Below are positions 26,627 through 36,502 of a stretch of 64,000 nt of DNA, piece by piece. The stretch covers positions 1 to 64,000 of the forward strand of contig CAWGMP010000010.1 of NCBI GenBank assembly GCA_963823755.1, given 5' to 3'. Source of the stretch: GCA-003244245 sp963823755. GTDB taxonomy: Bacteria > Actinomycetota > Actinomycetes > Mycobacteriales > Pseudonocardiaceae. Both the position numbers and the translations under genes were made by a program. Positions within the stretch are counted from its first letter, which is position 1; every line of letters starts with the position of its first letter. The notes beneath the pieces were generated by a model. It was not told the DNA's origin. It ran no database searches and worked only from the letters and a program-made list of their open reading frames with translations.

Positions 26627-28928
26627 GACCCGCCTGCCTCCGCTGGCTCGTCGACGCGCTCGGTGAGCTCGGTGAACAGCGGATGCTCAGGCTCCTCCCG
26701 AGTCAGTTTCTGCACCGTGTACCGAGCACCGAGCCAGGCGATGTACAGGAATGGCAGCGCCCCGCCGACGATGAATATGACGTCGCCGGGCAGCCGTAGC
26801 CATTCCAGCAGGCTGTTGGTCGGATTGGCGATGAACTTCAGCTGGCGTGCGTCGAAATAGCCGGTGTTGACCGAGTGGTACAGCTGTAGGACACCCAGCG
26901 GCAACATGGTGGCAAAACACATCCAGGCCAGCCCGATATTGAGCGACCAGAAGGAGAACTTCGCCAGCCGGTCTGGCCAACGCTGGGGCGGGATGAGATA
27001 GCGCAGGCAGAACAAGCCGAGCCCGACTGCGAGCATGCCGTAGACACCCATCATGGCGGCGTGGGAATGGTTGGCGGTCAGTGTAGTACCGATCTCGTAG
27101 TAGGACACAATGGGCAGGTTGATGAGGAACCCGAACACACCGGCGCCGAGGAAATTCCAGAAGCCAACGGCTACGAGGAACATGACCGCCCAACGGTGCG
27201 GGAACGGGGTGCGGGACGCGGCTTCCTGGCGGGCGCCCAGTTGCAGGAAACTCCACGCTTCCACAGTGAGGAAGGTCAGCGGGATGACCTCGGTGGCGGA
27301 GAAGAACGCGCCGAGGGCCAGATGCTCGGCTGGCTCCCCGTTGAAATACATGTGGTGCATCGTCCCGATGACGCCCCCAATGGAGTACAGCAGCACATCG
27401 AGGTAGATCACGGTGAGCGCGATCCGCTCGCGTACCACGCCCAGCAGCACGAACATGTAAGCGACCATCACGGTGGTGAACAGCTCCAGAAAATCCTCCA
27501 CCCAGAGGTGGACAACCCAGAACCGCCAGAAATCTGCGGTGGTGAAGGTATCGGTCGAGCGGGTCAGCAGACCGATCGCATACACCCCCGGAATGGCCAG
27601 ACCGGACAGCACGAACAGCCACGGCAGGTTACCGGGATGGTCCCGACGCAGCCGCTGCCGCAACCCGCGGACAAGGATGACCCCCCACAACGCCAGGCCA
27701 GCGGTGAGCAAGATCTGCCACAGCCGCGGCAGGTCAAGGTACTCAAACCCCTGGTTGCCCACGATCGAGCCGGTTTTCACATAACCGTGGATGCTGGCGA
27801 ACTCGGCAGCGAGACTGCCGAAGACCACCACGGCCAGCGCACCCAGCAGCACGTACGACAGGCCTGCCTGCCCGCGCGGCTCACACCCAGCGATGATCGG
27901 GGCCAAGAAGATACCGGCCGCCAGGAAAGCCGCCGTTACCCAGAACAGCGCAAGCTGCAGGTGCCAGGTACGGGCCAGGTTGTACGGCAGGATCTGGGCC
28001 AGGTCGACGCCGAAGAAGTTGGTCACCTCAGCCCGGTAGTGCTCCGACGCCGATCCCAACAGCGTCTGGGCGACGAACAGCAACGCCAGCACCAGAAAAA
28101 ACCAGGCGGTTGCCCGCTGCGCCGGGGTAAGCGCCACGTCCCCGGGGGCCGAAACGAGATCGTCTCCGCCTGCCGTCCCCGCCACCCGAGCCGGTCTCCC
28201 CACCGGCCGAACACCGCGAACAACGCGCCGATACCGACCAGCAGCGCGATCAGCGATAACACGCTCCACACCACAACATGCCCGCTGGGCCGGTTGCCCA
28301 CCAACGACTCCGGCGGCCAGGAGTTGGTGTAAGAGTAATCCTTGCCCGGCCGGTGAGTCGAAGCGGCCCACGACGACCACGCGAAATACGACGTCAACCG
28401 GTGAATATCAGCCGGGTCGGTCATTACCCTCGGCCGTAAACCCTTCTCCGACGTGGGGTCACCGAAATAACCGGAGTAATAGCGTTCCAACTCGCCGTAT
28501 GCGATCACCTGGGCACCGCTGAAGGTCAGGGTATCGGTCGTCGGGTTATAGCGGTTGGCTTGAAAGTCGCTGATCACCTGCTGGCGAGCTTGATCAGAAC
28601 CGCCGTACGCGCGAAGCGCGACCTCCGCCGCCCGGTGCAGGTAATCGGCGGTGAAATCCGGACCCAGATACGCGCCGTGACCAAATATCGACCCGTACTC
28701 CATCAAGCCGGCTTGCAGGAACACCTGCTGCCCCGCACTGACGTCAGCCCGAGTGAACAGCACCTTCCCATCCGGGCTCACCGTGCGCGCCGCGATCGGT
28801 GGTTCGGCCGTGTACGTACGGTATGCCAGCAACCCCAAGACTGCGAACCCCAACAGCACCACCAGCGCAACCGCCTGAATCCAGCCCTTGCTGATCAACA
28901 ACTCCCGACGCGTGATTCCGGTCGTCAT
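26623..28928 (-). pseudogene. norB: Quinol-dependent nitric oxide reductase (qNOR/NorB), one frameshift
   Basis: Reduces 2 NO to N2O in the membrane with quinol electrons. The N-terminal cytochrome-c-like fused domain (28928 to about 28160) and the 12-helix NorB core (about 28150 to 26623) are in different frames. The shift falls in a C5/G4-G5 homopolymer near 28150-28157, as shown by SFRPPG versus SAPGDVALTPAQRATAWFF. Haem and iron ligands are seen in HLWVEDFLELF, IGTMHHMYFNGEP and TANHSHAAMMGVYGM; the Glu of VEDFLE fits the proton channel/FeB site. Total length of about 770 aa is normal. The homopolymer position makes a sequencing error likely, so the gene may be functional. Confidence 0.8.
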
Positions 28929-29720
28929 GGCGGCTCCGCTTCTCCGAGGGAGACTGCGCTTCGATGTGCATACCTACTTTCACATCCGACGCCAAACCAC
29001 GACCCCACTCCGTCCGTGCAGCTAACGCCACTACACCCCACGACGTTAGTCCCGATCTCAGCGAACACGGCTTCGGCGACGGATCCACGGCACGAACATG
29101 GCAACACCCCTCACATACGCGTCACAGCGTCATGGCGATGAGGAACCCAAACCGATCCATGGTATCAGCCAACGAGATGACCAGGGTATTCACCAGACGG
29201 GAGAGCCGCTGGCTTATTCATCGGCCCGAAGCATGACCTGGAGCTTCAGTACAAGAATTCGCGCCAGTCGACACACAACTGCTCAATGACCCCACTAGCC
29301 CCAAGCTTCCCCGTGGACCGCAACCGCCCGCAAGCTCTGATCGGTATGCCCGTCAGGTTGCCACCCTGGCGCTGCTAGCCATCCACGCGCCATCGCGCAA
29401 CCGGCAGGCGGCACCGGGTACAGACGGGACACCGGCGAGGATCCCGCCGATCAACCGCACGGTGCCGTCGCGGTCCATGATGCGCAGTGTCGACTAGGCA
29501 CCGGGCGGTATCCTGTCGCTACCTCCTCGCCGAGGTTTCGCCCCGGGCTAGCTCCCCGGGGCACCGGCAGGGGGTCTCGGCATGGAGAGGGTTGTGTGGA
29601 TGCTGACGGTGACGCGCGGACGACCGGTGCCCAACTGCGCCGGATCTGCCACAGTCTTGGAGGCCGGGGACCACGCGGGTCTGCCGGTGTAGCCATCGGG
29701 GGAATCGGGGGAACGGTCTC
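28929..29720. other. Intergenic region upstream of norB
   Basis: No convincing gene. Around 29046-29060 is GACGTTAGTCCCGA, which keeps one half (AGTCCC) of the DosR-type GGGACTnnAGTCCC palindrome, so it is at most a weak site. A short open piece about 29370-29500 (RQAAPGTDGTPARIPPINRT) has no start or relatives that I recognise. Confidence 0.3.
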
Positions 29721-29981
29721 ATGTGCTGGACGTCCGCTGTCGTTGACTGGTCACAGTCGTCATTCGTGATCGATGTACCCGAGACGCCGCGCCCGCAACA
29801 CAAGCGCGACCGGATGCACGCGCCGGATTGGTGCACCGATGACAGTAGCGGTTGCACGTTGCTGGCGATCCACGTGGCGGACAGCTCGTGGGCGATTCAC
29901 GGCCCAGGTGCACCCGGAGTGCGGCTGTCCAAAGCCGAGATGATCACCCTGGTCGAGAAGATTCTGGAGCGTGCTCGATGA
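29721..29981 (+). CDS. Small hypothetical actinobacterial protein
   Basis: 86 codons. The C-terminal half (APGVRLSKAEMITLVEKILE) looks like the helical tail of a group of short actinobacterial proteins often encoded near XRE regulators and small zinc-type proteins. It ends in an ATGA overlap with the next small gene, supporting real translation. ATG 29814 is an alternative start that would leave 55 residues. Confidence 0.45.
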   Translation: MCWTSAVVDWSQSSFVIDVPETPRPQHKRDRMHAPDWCTDDSSGCTLLAIHVADSSWAIHGPGAPGVRLSKAEMITLVEKILERAR

Positions 29982-30181
29982 GCTGGTACCTGCGCTCGAT
30001 GGCCGATGCCGACACCCACCGCGGGGACTATTCGATCGTCACCCGCAGCGTGCACGCGCTGTGCGGTATCGAGTTCATACCCAAGGAACTACCGTTGGGT
30101 GGCCCGGCCCTCCCCGGCAGCCCGCTGGACCCCGACCAGGTCTGCCCGCAGTGCCGCACCGCCAGGGCCCCGACCCGATGA
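29978..30181 (+). CDS. Small protein with C-terminal CxxC
   Basis: 67 aa, coupled to the previous gene by a 4-base overlap. It contains VHALCGIEFIPKELPLGGPA then DPDQVCPQCRTA. One Cys near residue 28 plus the CPQC pair suggest a small zinc-binding or redox protein of the kind found in Pseudonocardiaceae accessory regions. Function unknown. Confidence 0.5.
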   Translation: MSWYLRSMADADTHRGDYSIVTRSVHALCGIEFIPKELPLGGPALPGSPLDPDQVCPQCRTARAPTR

Positions 30182-30804
30182 GCGGCCATCCGTAGGGGAC
30201 CTCCACCCTGGACTTCAAGACCCCACCTGCTTGCTGCCCGCAGGTGACCATCCCGGCGCACTCAAGGCCAGGTGCGGACACTATTTCCTCATGTCACCAC
30301 CTTGCATGGCGATCCTCTTCCGGGGACGGTGCCCGCACCGTCACGTGATCTTCACGGCGAAACACAGCGATACACCGACTGGCGAGATGTGTGTCAGGTA
30401 CCGCGCGTGCCGCGCACCCTTGACAGACATCCCAGGAGCTTGAATGTCAAGCGTTGACCGCCACTCACGGTGCAGAAGACGGCACCATCGACGGTGCCCG
30501 CGTCGCGGTTGCCTCCGTCGGCATTGTGGCCGCGCGGTCGTTAGCGTGCCGCTAACCCGCCGAGCACCCGTGCGGTCCGCAGACGGCCGGCAGGGCAGTG
30601 CTGCCGCGCCGCTTCCGTTCCTCGACGCTGCGCGCCTGCGGTGCGGGTCGGCTTGCCATCGGATACCTGGGGAGTCCGTGCAGCACGCGGCCCACAACGT
30701 CGTCACGGTGACGGCGCCGATCGAAAGCTCGGCGCCGGGAGTTATCCACAGCTCGTCGCCATGGTCAGCGACGCGAGAGCTGCAGAGATAGTGGCGCCAG
30801 ACAG
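30182..30804. other. Decayed region between small genes and IS110
   Basis: Plus-strand pieces in different frames (CGHYFLM near 30275, TTLHGD near 30298, HVIFTAKHSDTPTGEMC about 30340-30390) read like a frameshifted zinc-ribbon protein related to the preceding small genes, ending at 30443. From 30444 to 30804 nothing is recognised. Confidence 0.3.
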
Positions 30805-32025
30805 TCACGCTGCAGCGTTTTCGATGCGGTGTGGCCATGCGGTCGCTTCGTCGTAGCAGGTGCGGGTTTTGAGGCAGCCGTGCAGGATGCCGACGAGCCG
30901 GTTGGCGAGTTGGCGCAGGGCGGCGTTGTGTTCGCTGCCGTTGGCTTTGTGCTGGTCGTAGTAGGCGCGGGCGCCGGGGGAGGCGGTGGGTGCGCTGAAG
31001 GCCTGGGTCATGAGGGTGTCGATGAGCCGGTCATTGTGCACAAATCGGGCGAGCACGACTTTCTTCTTGCCCGAGGCGCGGGTGATGGGGCTGGTGCCGG
31101 CGTAGTTTCTCCGGGATTTCGCATCGGTGTAGCGGTCGGGGTCATCCCCGAACTCGGCGAGCACCCGGGCACCGAGGACCGGTCCCAGGCCGGGCTGGGA
31201 CACGATGATCTTAGCGTCCGGGTGCTGACCAAAATACGCATCGACCTGCCCTTGCAGGACCTTGACCTGCTCATCAAGGGTCCGCAACACCGCCACCGCG
31301 GCGCGGGTCGTGGCCGCGTAGGCCTGGGTGACCACCTCGGGCTGGCCCAGGTGCTCGGCGCGCAGCACGGCCTGGATCCGCGCGGCCTTCTCCGCGACGT
31401 TGCGGCGGCGAGCTCGGGTGAGTGCGGCACTGATCTGGGCGATCGTCAACCTCGACGCCGAGGCCGGGTCCGGTGCCCTGGCCAGCAGTTCCAAGGTGTC
31501 GGCAGCATCGAGATCCTCGAACGCCTCCACCGCGGCCGGGAAGTAGTCCCGTAGCGCGTGGCGCAGTCGCTGGGTGTGGCGGGTACGTTCCCAGATCAAC
31601 GTCTTGTGCGCCCGCGTCACCACCTTGACCGCCTCGGCCTGCGGTGTGTCCGCGGCCACCGGGCGCAGCTGGTGGGAATCGGTGCGCACCATGTCAGCCA
31701 GGGTGTGGCCATCGGCGGCGTCGCTCTTGGCCCCGGACACACTGTGCCGTTCCCGGTAACGGGCCACCTGCAACGGGTTGATCCCATACACCGTGTACCC
31801 GGCAGCGACCAACGCGACCACCCACGGACCGCGGTCGGTCTCGATCCCGATCACCACCTCGGCCGCCTCAGCGTCCTCGCCGAGCTGCTCACCGATCATC
31901 GCATGCAGCCGCGCCATCCCCACCACCCCCTCGGGCAGCCGGGCCTTGGCCAACCGCTGCCCCGTGGCGTCCATCAACTCCACATCGTGGTGCGCCTCGG
32001 ACCAGTCATCCCCCACGAACAACAA
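30805..32025 (-). CDS. IS110 family transposase
   Basis: 406 aa, intact. IS110 enzymes combine an N-terminal RuvC-like DEDD domain with a C-terminal Transposase_20 domain that carries a catalytic Ser. Seen here: FVGDDWSEAHHDVELMD (first Asp), VVIGIETDRGPWV, SGAKSDAADGHTLADM (last Asp pair) and PGLGPVLGARVLAEFGDD, then YAGTSPITRASGKKKVV with the Ser region. No inverted terminal repeats are expected for this family. The intact frame in a neighbourhood of broken genes suggests a recent arrival. Confidence 0.9.
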   Translation of the reverse strand: MLFVGDDWSEAHHDVELMDATGQRLAKARLPEGVVGMARLHAMIGEQLGEDAEAAEVVIGIETDRGPWVVALVAAGYTVYGINPLQVARYRERHSVSGAKSDAADGHTLADMVRTDSHQLRPVAADTPQAEAVKVVTRAHKTLIWERTRHTQRLRHALRDYFPAAVEAFEDLDAADTLELLARAPDPASASRLTIAQISAALTRARRRNVAEKAARIQAVLRAEHLGQPEVVTQAYAATTRAAVAVLRTLDEQVKVLQGQVDAYFGQHPDAKIIVSQPGLGPVLGARVLAEFGDDPDRYTDAKSRRNYAGTSPITRASGKKKVVLARFVHNDRLIDTLMTQAFSAPTASPGARAYYDQHKANGSEHNAALRQLANRLVGILHGCLKTRTCYDEATAWPHRIENAAA

Positions 32026-32270
32026 CCTGTTCCCTCCTCATCATCGATCATCCAGAGCAGCCCGCGGGAGAACCATCAGCGACCTAATGAACCAGTGCTC
32101 ACACCACACCACAGCGGGCACGACATCCCATCAGCGATCAACTCCCCCGACCCACCAGCAGGGGCACGATCTGTCATCAGGACTCCAGGCCCGGGGATAC
32201 ACAGTGCTCACCTGCCAGCGGCTTGGCGCGAGCCTGCCGGATGGCCGACCCGCTAGCTCTCATTAGGGTG
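32026..32270 (-). ncRNA. Candidate IS110 bridge-RNA region upstream of the transposase
   Basis: IS110 elements of the IS621 type carry a structured non-coding RNA upstream of the recombinase that guides target choice. Here ~245 non-coding bases precede the transposase start. They contain repeated short words: CCATCAGCGA at 32073-32082 and 32128-32137, and CAGTGCTCAC at 32093-32102 and 32202-32211. These repeats would suit loops or element-end matches, but a fold was not computed, so strand and limits are guesses. Confidence 0.3.
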
Positions 32271-32389
32271 GACCTGCCCACCGGCAGGGCCCACCCCGGT
32301 GACACCCGGCGCCGCCGATTGAGCCCACATCCCCCGTAGCGGTTCCCACAGCCCGGCCTGTCCACCACCGGACGTGGTCTGCACGATCG

Positions 32390-32689
32390 TCATGGTCCTG
32401 ACTCCCAGGTCAGCACCTCGTGGAGCACATCGAGCGCGCTACCGTCCACCCGGCGTTGCACGAGTGCGTCCTCCGAGACGATCAGCGAGGATGTCCGCTT
32501 TCGCCAGGCGAAACAGTCCCGACTGAACCCTTCGATGTGGATCAGGTCCACCCAGTTATCACCGGCTCGGTGCCCCACCAGCGGACCATCCGCGCCCGGC
32601 GCTGCTCGTTGGAAGGTAAAGCCACCCCGCTTGGCGTGGTCGAGCAGGCGTTTTGCGGTCATCACTTCGGGGCTATCAGGAGTTTCCAT
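32390..32689 (-). CDS. Conserved hypothetical protein (99 aa)
   Basis: A compact soluble protein with TAKRLLDHAKRGGFTFQRAA, then DNWVDLIHIEGFSRDCFAWR, and a C-terminal SALDVLHEVLTWE. I recognise it as a type recurrent in actinobacterial accessory regions, without known function. No membrane segment or metal motif. It sits alone between the IS110 element and a ~370-base stretch (32690-33057) in which I see no gene. Confidence 0.55.
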   Translation of the reverse strand: METPDSPEVMTAKRLLDHAKRGGFTFQRAAPGADGPLVGHRAGDNWVDLIHIEGFSRDCFAWRKRTSSLIVSEDALVQRRVDGSALDVLHEVLTWESGP

Positions 32690-33057
32690 CGGCCATCGCC
32701 CTCGGTCCGGCCGGAAGGTGCTGTCTCTTTGTCTCCGCTCGTCGCCGATGTTGAGCTAGCACGGTAGTTTCCTTTCGGTTCATCTTTTGTGGATCCACGT
32801 CCAGCACCATGGCGGCAATACCATGCGGACCTGCGGCTCTGGAGGCTGAGCAACGAGCGACGGCCATGAGCTAGCGTGGGGGTAGCGGGTGAGACTGTAC
32901 TCACCTACACATCGCCATGGACTGACGGCCGACTCACGGACGGTAGTCCTGAGAGGCAGGGGGTAGGACTTGCGGGCGGGGCAGTCGTCGGGTAGTCGTC
33001 AGCCGTGGGGAAGGGGTTCTGTTTCGGGACGACCACCCCGTTGTTGGGTGCCTCCCC

Positions 33058-33490
33058 TTATACGGGCGGCGCGTAATAGGCACTCAGGTGGATCTGGCCG
33101 CGTTCGCAGACAGAGCCGTACGGCCAGGGGATCTCGAACTGTTCGGTTTCGTCTGGCGGGATCAGCCTGAGAGCCACAGGGTTGGGCTGGCATGGGCCGT
33201 TTTGGGCGTCGCCCTCGCCGGGCACCACCGACCAGCGCATGCTCGCCGACGCAACACCGCGGACGGGCAGCGTGACGGTGCTCGGGCCGGGCTCGAGGTC
33301 CCCACACCGCCTGGGTCGGCAGTTCCTCGCCGTCGTGCCCGATGAGTTGGAGGCCGCTGAACCCGAACAGGGTGCAGTCGCCGCCCATGTTGGTCACGAC
33401 AAGCAGTCCAAAGCGTTGACCAGCACCCTCATCGGTGAGGATGACAGCCCCACGCAACACACCCGCAGTACATCGCGTCATGCCGAACAC
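33058..33490 (-). pseudogene. DUF4232 domain protein, frameshifted and N-truncated
   Basis: DUF4232 is a secreted beta-sandwich of actinobacteria. The first half is read as VFGMTRCTAGVLRGAVILTD, FGLLVVTNMGGDCTLFGFSG and LQLIGHDGEELPT. The second half lies in another frame as MRWSVVPGEGDAQNGPCQPN, PDETEQFEIPWPYGSVC and SAYYAPPV. The shift is near 33270-33300. The signal peptide and Pro-rich N-terminus expected upstream are not found (33491-33822 holds no matching sequence), so the gene is decayed beyond one indel. Confidence 0.6.
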
Positions 33491-33822
33491 TTCCTCGGTT
33501 GGCGTGCCTCCACAGTGGATACCATCAAGCTCACCGACCAGGTTGGAAACATCACGACCCTCGATCAGGCACGCGATGCGACCATCTGCATGGCCGATCC
33601 TACCCAGGGTGAACGTCCAAGGTCATGGGCGGGCCGCCGTCCCAAAGTGGCGGTCGATCACCTCATCAGCTCAGGCAGCCTCCTCGGGATGAGAAATCTC
33701 CGGCCCGCCCACGCGAACCCTTCCGCGGCGCGCGGGAACGCTGCGGCGAGGCCAGCGCGCTCTGTGAGATCCGCTTTCGTACCCGACCAATACTCGGTAC
33801 GTCAGACCAGCTACTCACGAGC

Positions 33823-34740
33823 TTACTCATACCTCCCCCGCTCGACAGCGGCCTCGCCCCGGCGCGGTGAGGCTGTGGGCTCACTGACGCGGTAGACCGC
33901 GATGCGCGCGGACGCGGTCACTGCGGTCGGGTCGGGGAGAACCTGCAGACGCTGTGTGAGGACTGGGGGTGGTATGTGGTGGGCGCTTGGTCCCATGCTG
34001 ACGAGTGCGGCAATATCTGTGTGACTCAACGACATCAGGTATGTCAGGTCCTGAGTGTCGAGCTGGTGGAAATGGTGGAGGTCGGAGGCGAGACGCTCGG
34101 ACTTGTTCCGGTCGACTGTGACCATGCCGAGGGGGCCGATCAGCTCCTGCAGATGGTGTGTCGTTGGCGTGGCCACCACGAAGACGCCGGTGGAGGCCAG
34201 GATGCGCGCAACTTCCGGAAGGTTGCGCGGGCCGAAGACACTGATGACGATGGCGACCGAGTGCTCGGCCAGCGGAAGGCGTTGCCAGACGTCACGTCCG
34301 AGCGCGGCGAGGCGAGGATGGGCACGCGCTGCCCGTCGTAGCGCTGGCGCGGACAGGTCGATGCACAACCCGTGGCGGTGTGGGAGCGCGTCGAGGAGGT
34401 GCGCGAGGTAGTAGCCGGTGCCACCGGCGAGGTCGACTATCAAGCCGGGGCTGGTCTGGGGATCAAACTGAGCGGTAATCGATTGCAGCGTGTCGGCGAT
34501 CGGTGCGTAGTGACCGCTTGTGAGGAACTGGTCCCGAGCGGTGATCATTGGCGCGCTGTCAGCTGTTCCCGGGTGTCGGCCGCCGGTGCTGAGGTTGACG
34601 TAACCCTGTCGGGCGATGTCGAAGCTGTGTCTCCGTTCGCACCGCAGCCGCTCGCTGGTCAGGCGGATCGGAGTGTCGCAGACCGGACAGCGCAGGTCAG
34701 CCAGTACGGCGGCGAGCGCGGAATGTCGGGTCGAGGGCAC
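33823..34740 (-). CDS. Putative 23S rRNA (guanine-N1)-methyltransferase, RlmA/TlrB type
   Basis: 305 aa. An N-terminal zinc finger (CPVC ... CERRHSFD, about residues 18-40) is followed by QGYVNLST and a SAM-binding domain (LIVDLAGGTGYYLAHLLDAL, about 100-120), FGPRNLPEVARIL and LGMVTVDRNKSERL. This layout is that of RlmA(I)/RlmA(II), which methylate G745 or G748 of 23S rRNA; TlrB-type members give macrolide tolerance. Whether this one does cannot be told. The last 15 residues overlap a short inverted Arg/Gly-rich stretch. Intact. Confidence 0.75.
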   Translation of the reverse strand: MPSTRHSALAAVLADLRCPVCDTPIRLTSERLRCERRHSFDIARQGYVNLSTGGRHPGTADSAPMITARDQFLTSGHYAPIADTLQSITAQFDPQTSPGLIVDLAGGTGYYLAHLLDALPHRHGLCIDLSAPALRRAARAHPRLAALGRDVWQRLPLAEHSVAIVISVFGPRNLPEVARILASTGVFVVATPTTHHLQELIGPLGMVTVDRNKSERLASDLHHFHQLDTQDLTYLMSLSHTDIAALVSMGPSAHHIPPPVLTQRLQVLPDPTAVTASARIAVYRVSEPTASPRRGEAAVERGRYE

Positions 34741-35098
34741 GGTGTTCAGCGCAGGGTCGCGCTGAACACCGCGGGGGCCCGGTCATGAGTCGGCATGGAT
34801 GCGTCTACCGCTCGCCATCCTCGGCGCAACTGCGGGAAGGTGTTGACCGGCCAAGGACTCGACTTCAATTCCTTTTACGGCGATTACAGTGGCAGGGACC
34901 ATCGCCGGAATCGCTTTGGCACTGCTGATCGTCCTCATTTTTTCGTAGGAGGCAGCACATGGGGCTCGGCCGCTACTCACAGCGGCCGCTGAGGGCGCCG
35001 CAGTGCTTGTCCTCGGCTCCCGCGAGCGCGGTTGTTTCGCAGGGAGAGTTCTGGTCGTCGGCTCACCAGCCGATTCGAAGGGACAGCTGAGCTGGAAG
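34741..35098. other. Decayed stretch with universal-stress-protein remnant
   Basis: Plus-strand residues RPLLTAAAEGAAVLVLGSRE and GCFAG (about 34957-35045) match the ATP-binding end of a UspA-fold protein, without its N-terminus. Just before it, about 34880-34935, a hydrophobic stretch TVAGTIAGIALALLIVLIFS reads like one membrane helix but has no start codon in frame. Neither looks functional. Confidence 0.35.
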
Positions 35099-35712
35099 TC
35101 ACTGCTTGAGCAGCACGTCAGTGTCCCGGAACTCGGCACCGTAGAAGGTGTGCAGATAGTCCAGCGCCATCCGCTGTCGCTGCTCGTACTGGCCTTCTGC
35201 CGTGGGCTCGTAGACACACGTCGCGTCCGTCACCACGGTGATATCCAGACCGCGCCGAAAGGCGTCGTATGCGGTGTGGCGGCAGCAGCAGTCCGTGTGT
35301 TGACCGACGATCACTAGCCGCCCGATGCCGCGCACCCGGCAGGTGGTGTCCAGGTCGGTGTTGGTGAATGCGGAGTAGTAGCGCTTCGGTACGACGAGAT
35401 CGCCCTCGTGCGGTCGTAGGTCCGGGATCACCTGGGCGCCGGGCGAGCCGGCCAAAGCGTGTCACCGAAGACCTTGAACTCGAAATCGTCCGGTTGATGG
35501 GCGTCATTAGCGTAGATCACCACCCAGTCCTCGCGCTGGCGAGCTTCCTGTGCAAGCGCGGCGATCGGTTCGACGATCGGTCTGGCGGCAGGGTTGGCCA
35601 GTTTTCCATCAACGAAATCATCGAGCATGTCCACGATGATCAGTCCGGTCGTCACCTCATCCACCCGTCCGCATAAGACATCTTCGCTCGGCTCGTATTC
35701 CAAGAGTCTCAC
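35099..35712 (-). pseudogene. Isochorismatase/nicotinamidase-like cysteine hydrolase, one frameshift
   Basis: The cysteine-hydrolase triad is readable across two frames: Asp in GLIIVDMLDDFVDGKLA, Lys in VPKRYYSAFTNTDLD, and Cys in VGQHTDCCCRHTAYDAFRRG. The frames join near 35450 (KVFGDT / LAGSPGAQVIPDLRPHEGDL) with a one-base change. About 200 aa when repaired, the normal length. Substrate unknown; some members hydrolyse nicotinamide or isochorismate. Start ATG 35712. Confidence 0.7.
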
Positions 35713-36502
35713 GTGGGCGACTACGCCGTCCAGGATCCATCAGCGCCTCAGCGGCCGGCTGGTAGTCCCTCTGGCCGACGAGTTGGGCGTGGGCGTCCCA
35801 GGATCCCACGGTGTGCGGGATCTACCCCACCGCGCGGCCAAGGTCCGTGCAGAACGCGATCATGCTGTCGGCGGATGAGAAACCTCAGGGCAGGCCCTGG
35901 ATCGGACCGCGCCGATGCTGCCCCCGCCCCCCGGCCTGCCCAGGGGGTCGTCATCTTCACAGAGCACCTTTCATGCACTCCAGGTTATGCAGCCGGGAGC
36001 TCTTCTACATCTGTGAGATGACTGCGATCAACCTACTAGGAGGGCACGCTGGCCGGAAAAGAGCGAGTCGCGGCTGACCGGGACATCACCGACCAGCCCG
36101 GCCCACTACAGTACCTCGACGGTCCGAGGCAAGTCTCTCAGTGGTTCGGTCACAGACGGAGAAACTTCCGGATTACATTACTTTATCTGATGTAGAGGAC
36201 TACATGATCTGTACTACTTGAATTGTGGTAGATATGCGATCTGGGTCAAGGAAAAATTTAGTGGCCTACCTGATTCTGACTACGTAAAAATGAGAACTAC
36301 CGACTCCTCGAAATTCGACATAAACTAAGCGGGAAGCCGAGGAGTCGGCGTTCCGCGGCGTACCGGTTGACCATCTACCGGTACGGCGCTTTATTTGATA
36401 TTTCTCCACGCTCCGGTTTGCTGGTTTGCTCGACAACCTGGGTCATGCGTGAAGCCCTCAGACCACAAGCTTGGATCACCGATGAGGAAAGGGTAAGCTA
36501 TC
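35713..36502. other. Non-coding, partly AT-rich region with repeat and hairpin
   Basis: 35713-36000 holds no recognisable gene. At 36008-36045 is the first copy of a leader sequence repeated at 37510-37546 (see findings); it opens a 19-codon ORF from ATG 36018. From about 36160 to 36440 the sequence becomes clearly AT-rich compared with the rest of the window, as in many acquired segments. A strong hairpin lies at 36300-36348. Confidence 0.35.
36300..36348. terminator. Hairpin with 11-bp perfect stem
   Basis: CCGACTCCTCG (36300-36310) pairs perfectly with CGAGGAGTCGG (36338-36348) across a 27-base loop. No T-run follows. Could be a terminator or a recombination/replication site. Confidence 0.35.

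Noticed and set aside
27061..28332. 423-codon open frame opposite norB
   Set aside because: Composition typical of an antisense shadow; norB motifs on the minus strand are unambiguous.
32662..32904. 80-codon minus-strand ORF upstream of the 99-aa gene
   Set aside because: Arg/Ser-rich, overlaps the 5' end of the better-supported gene and has no ribosome site.
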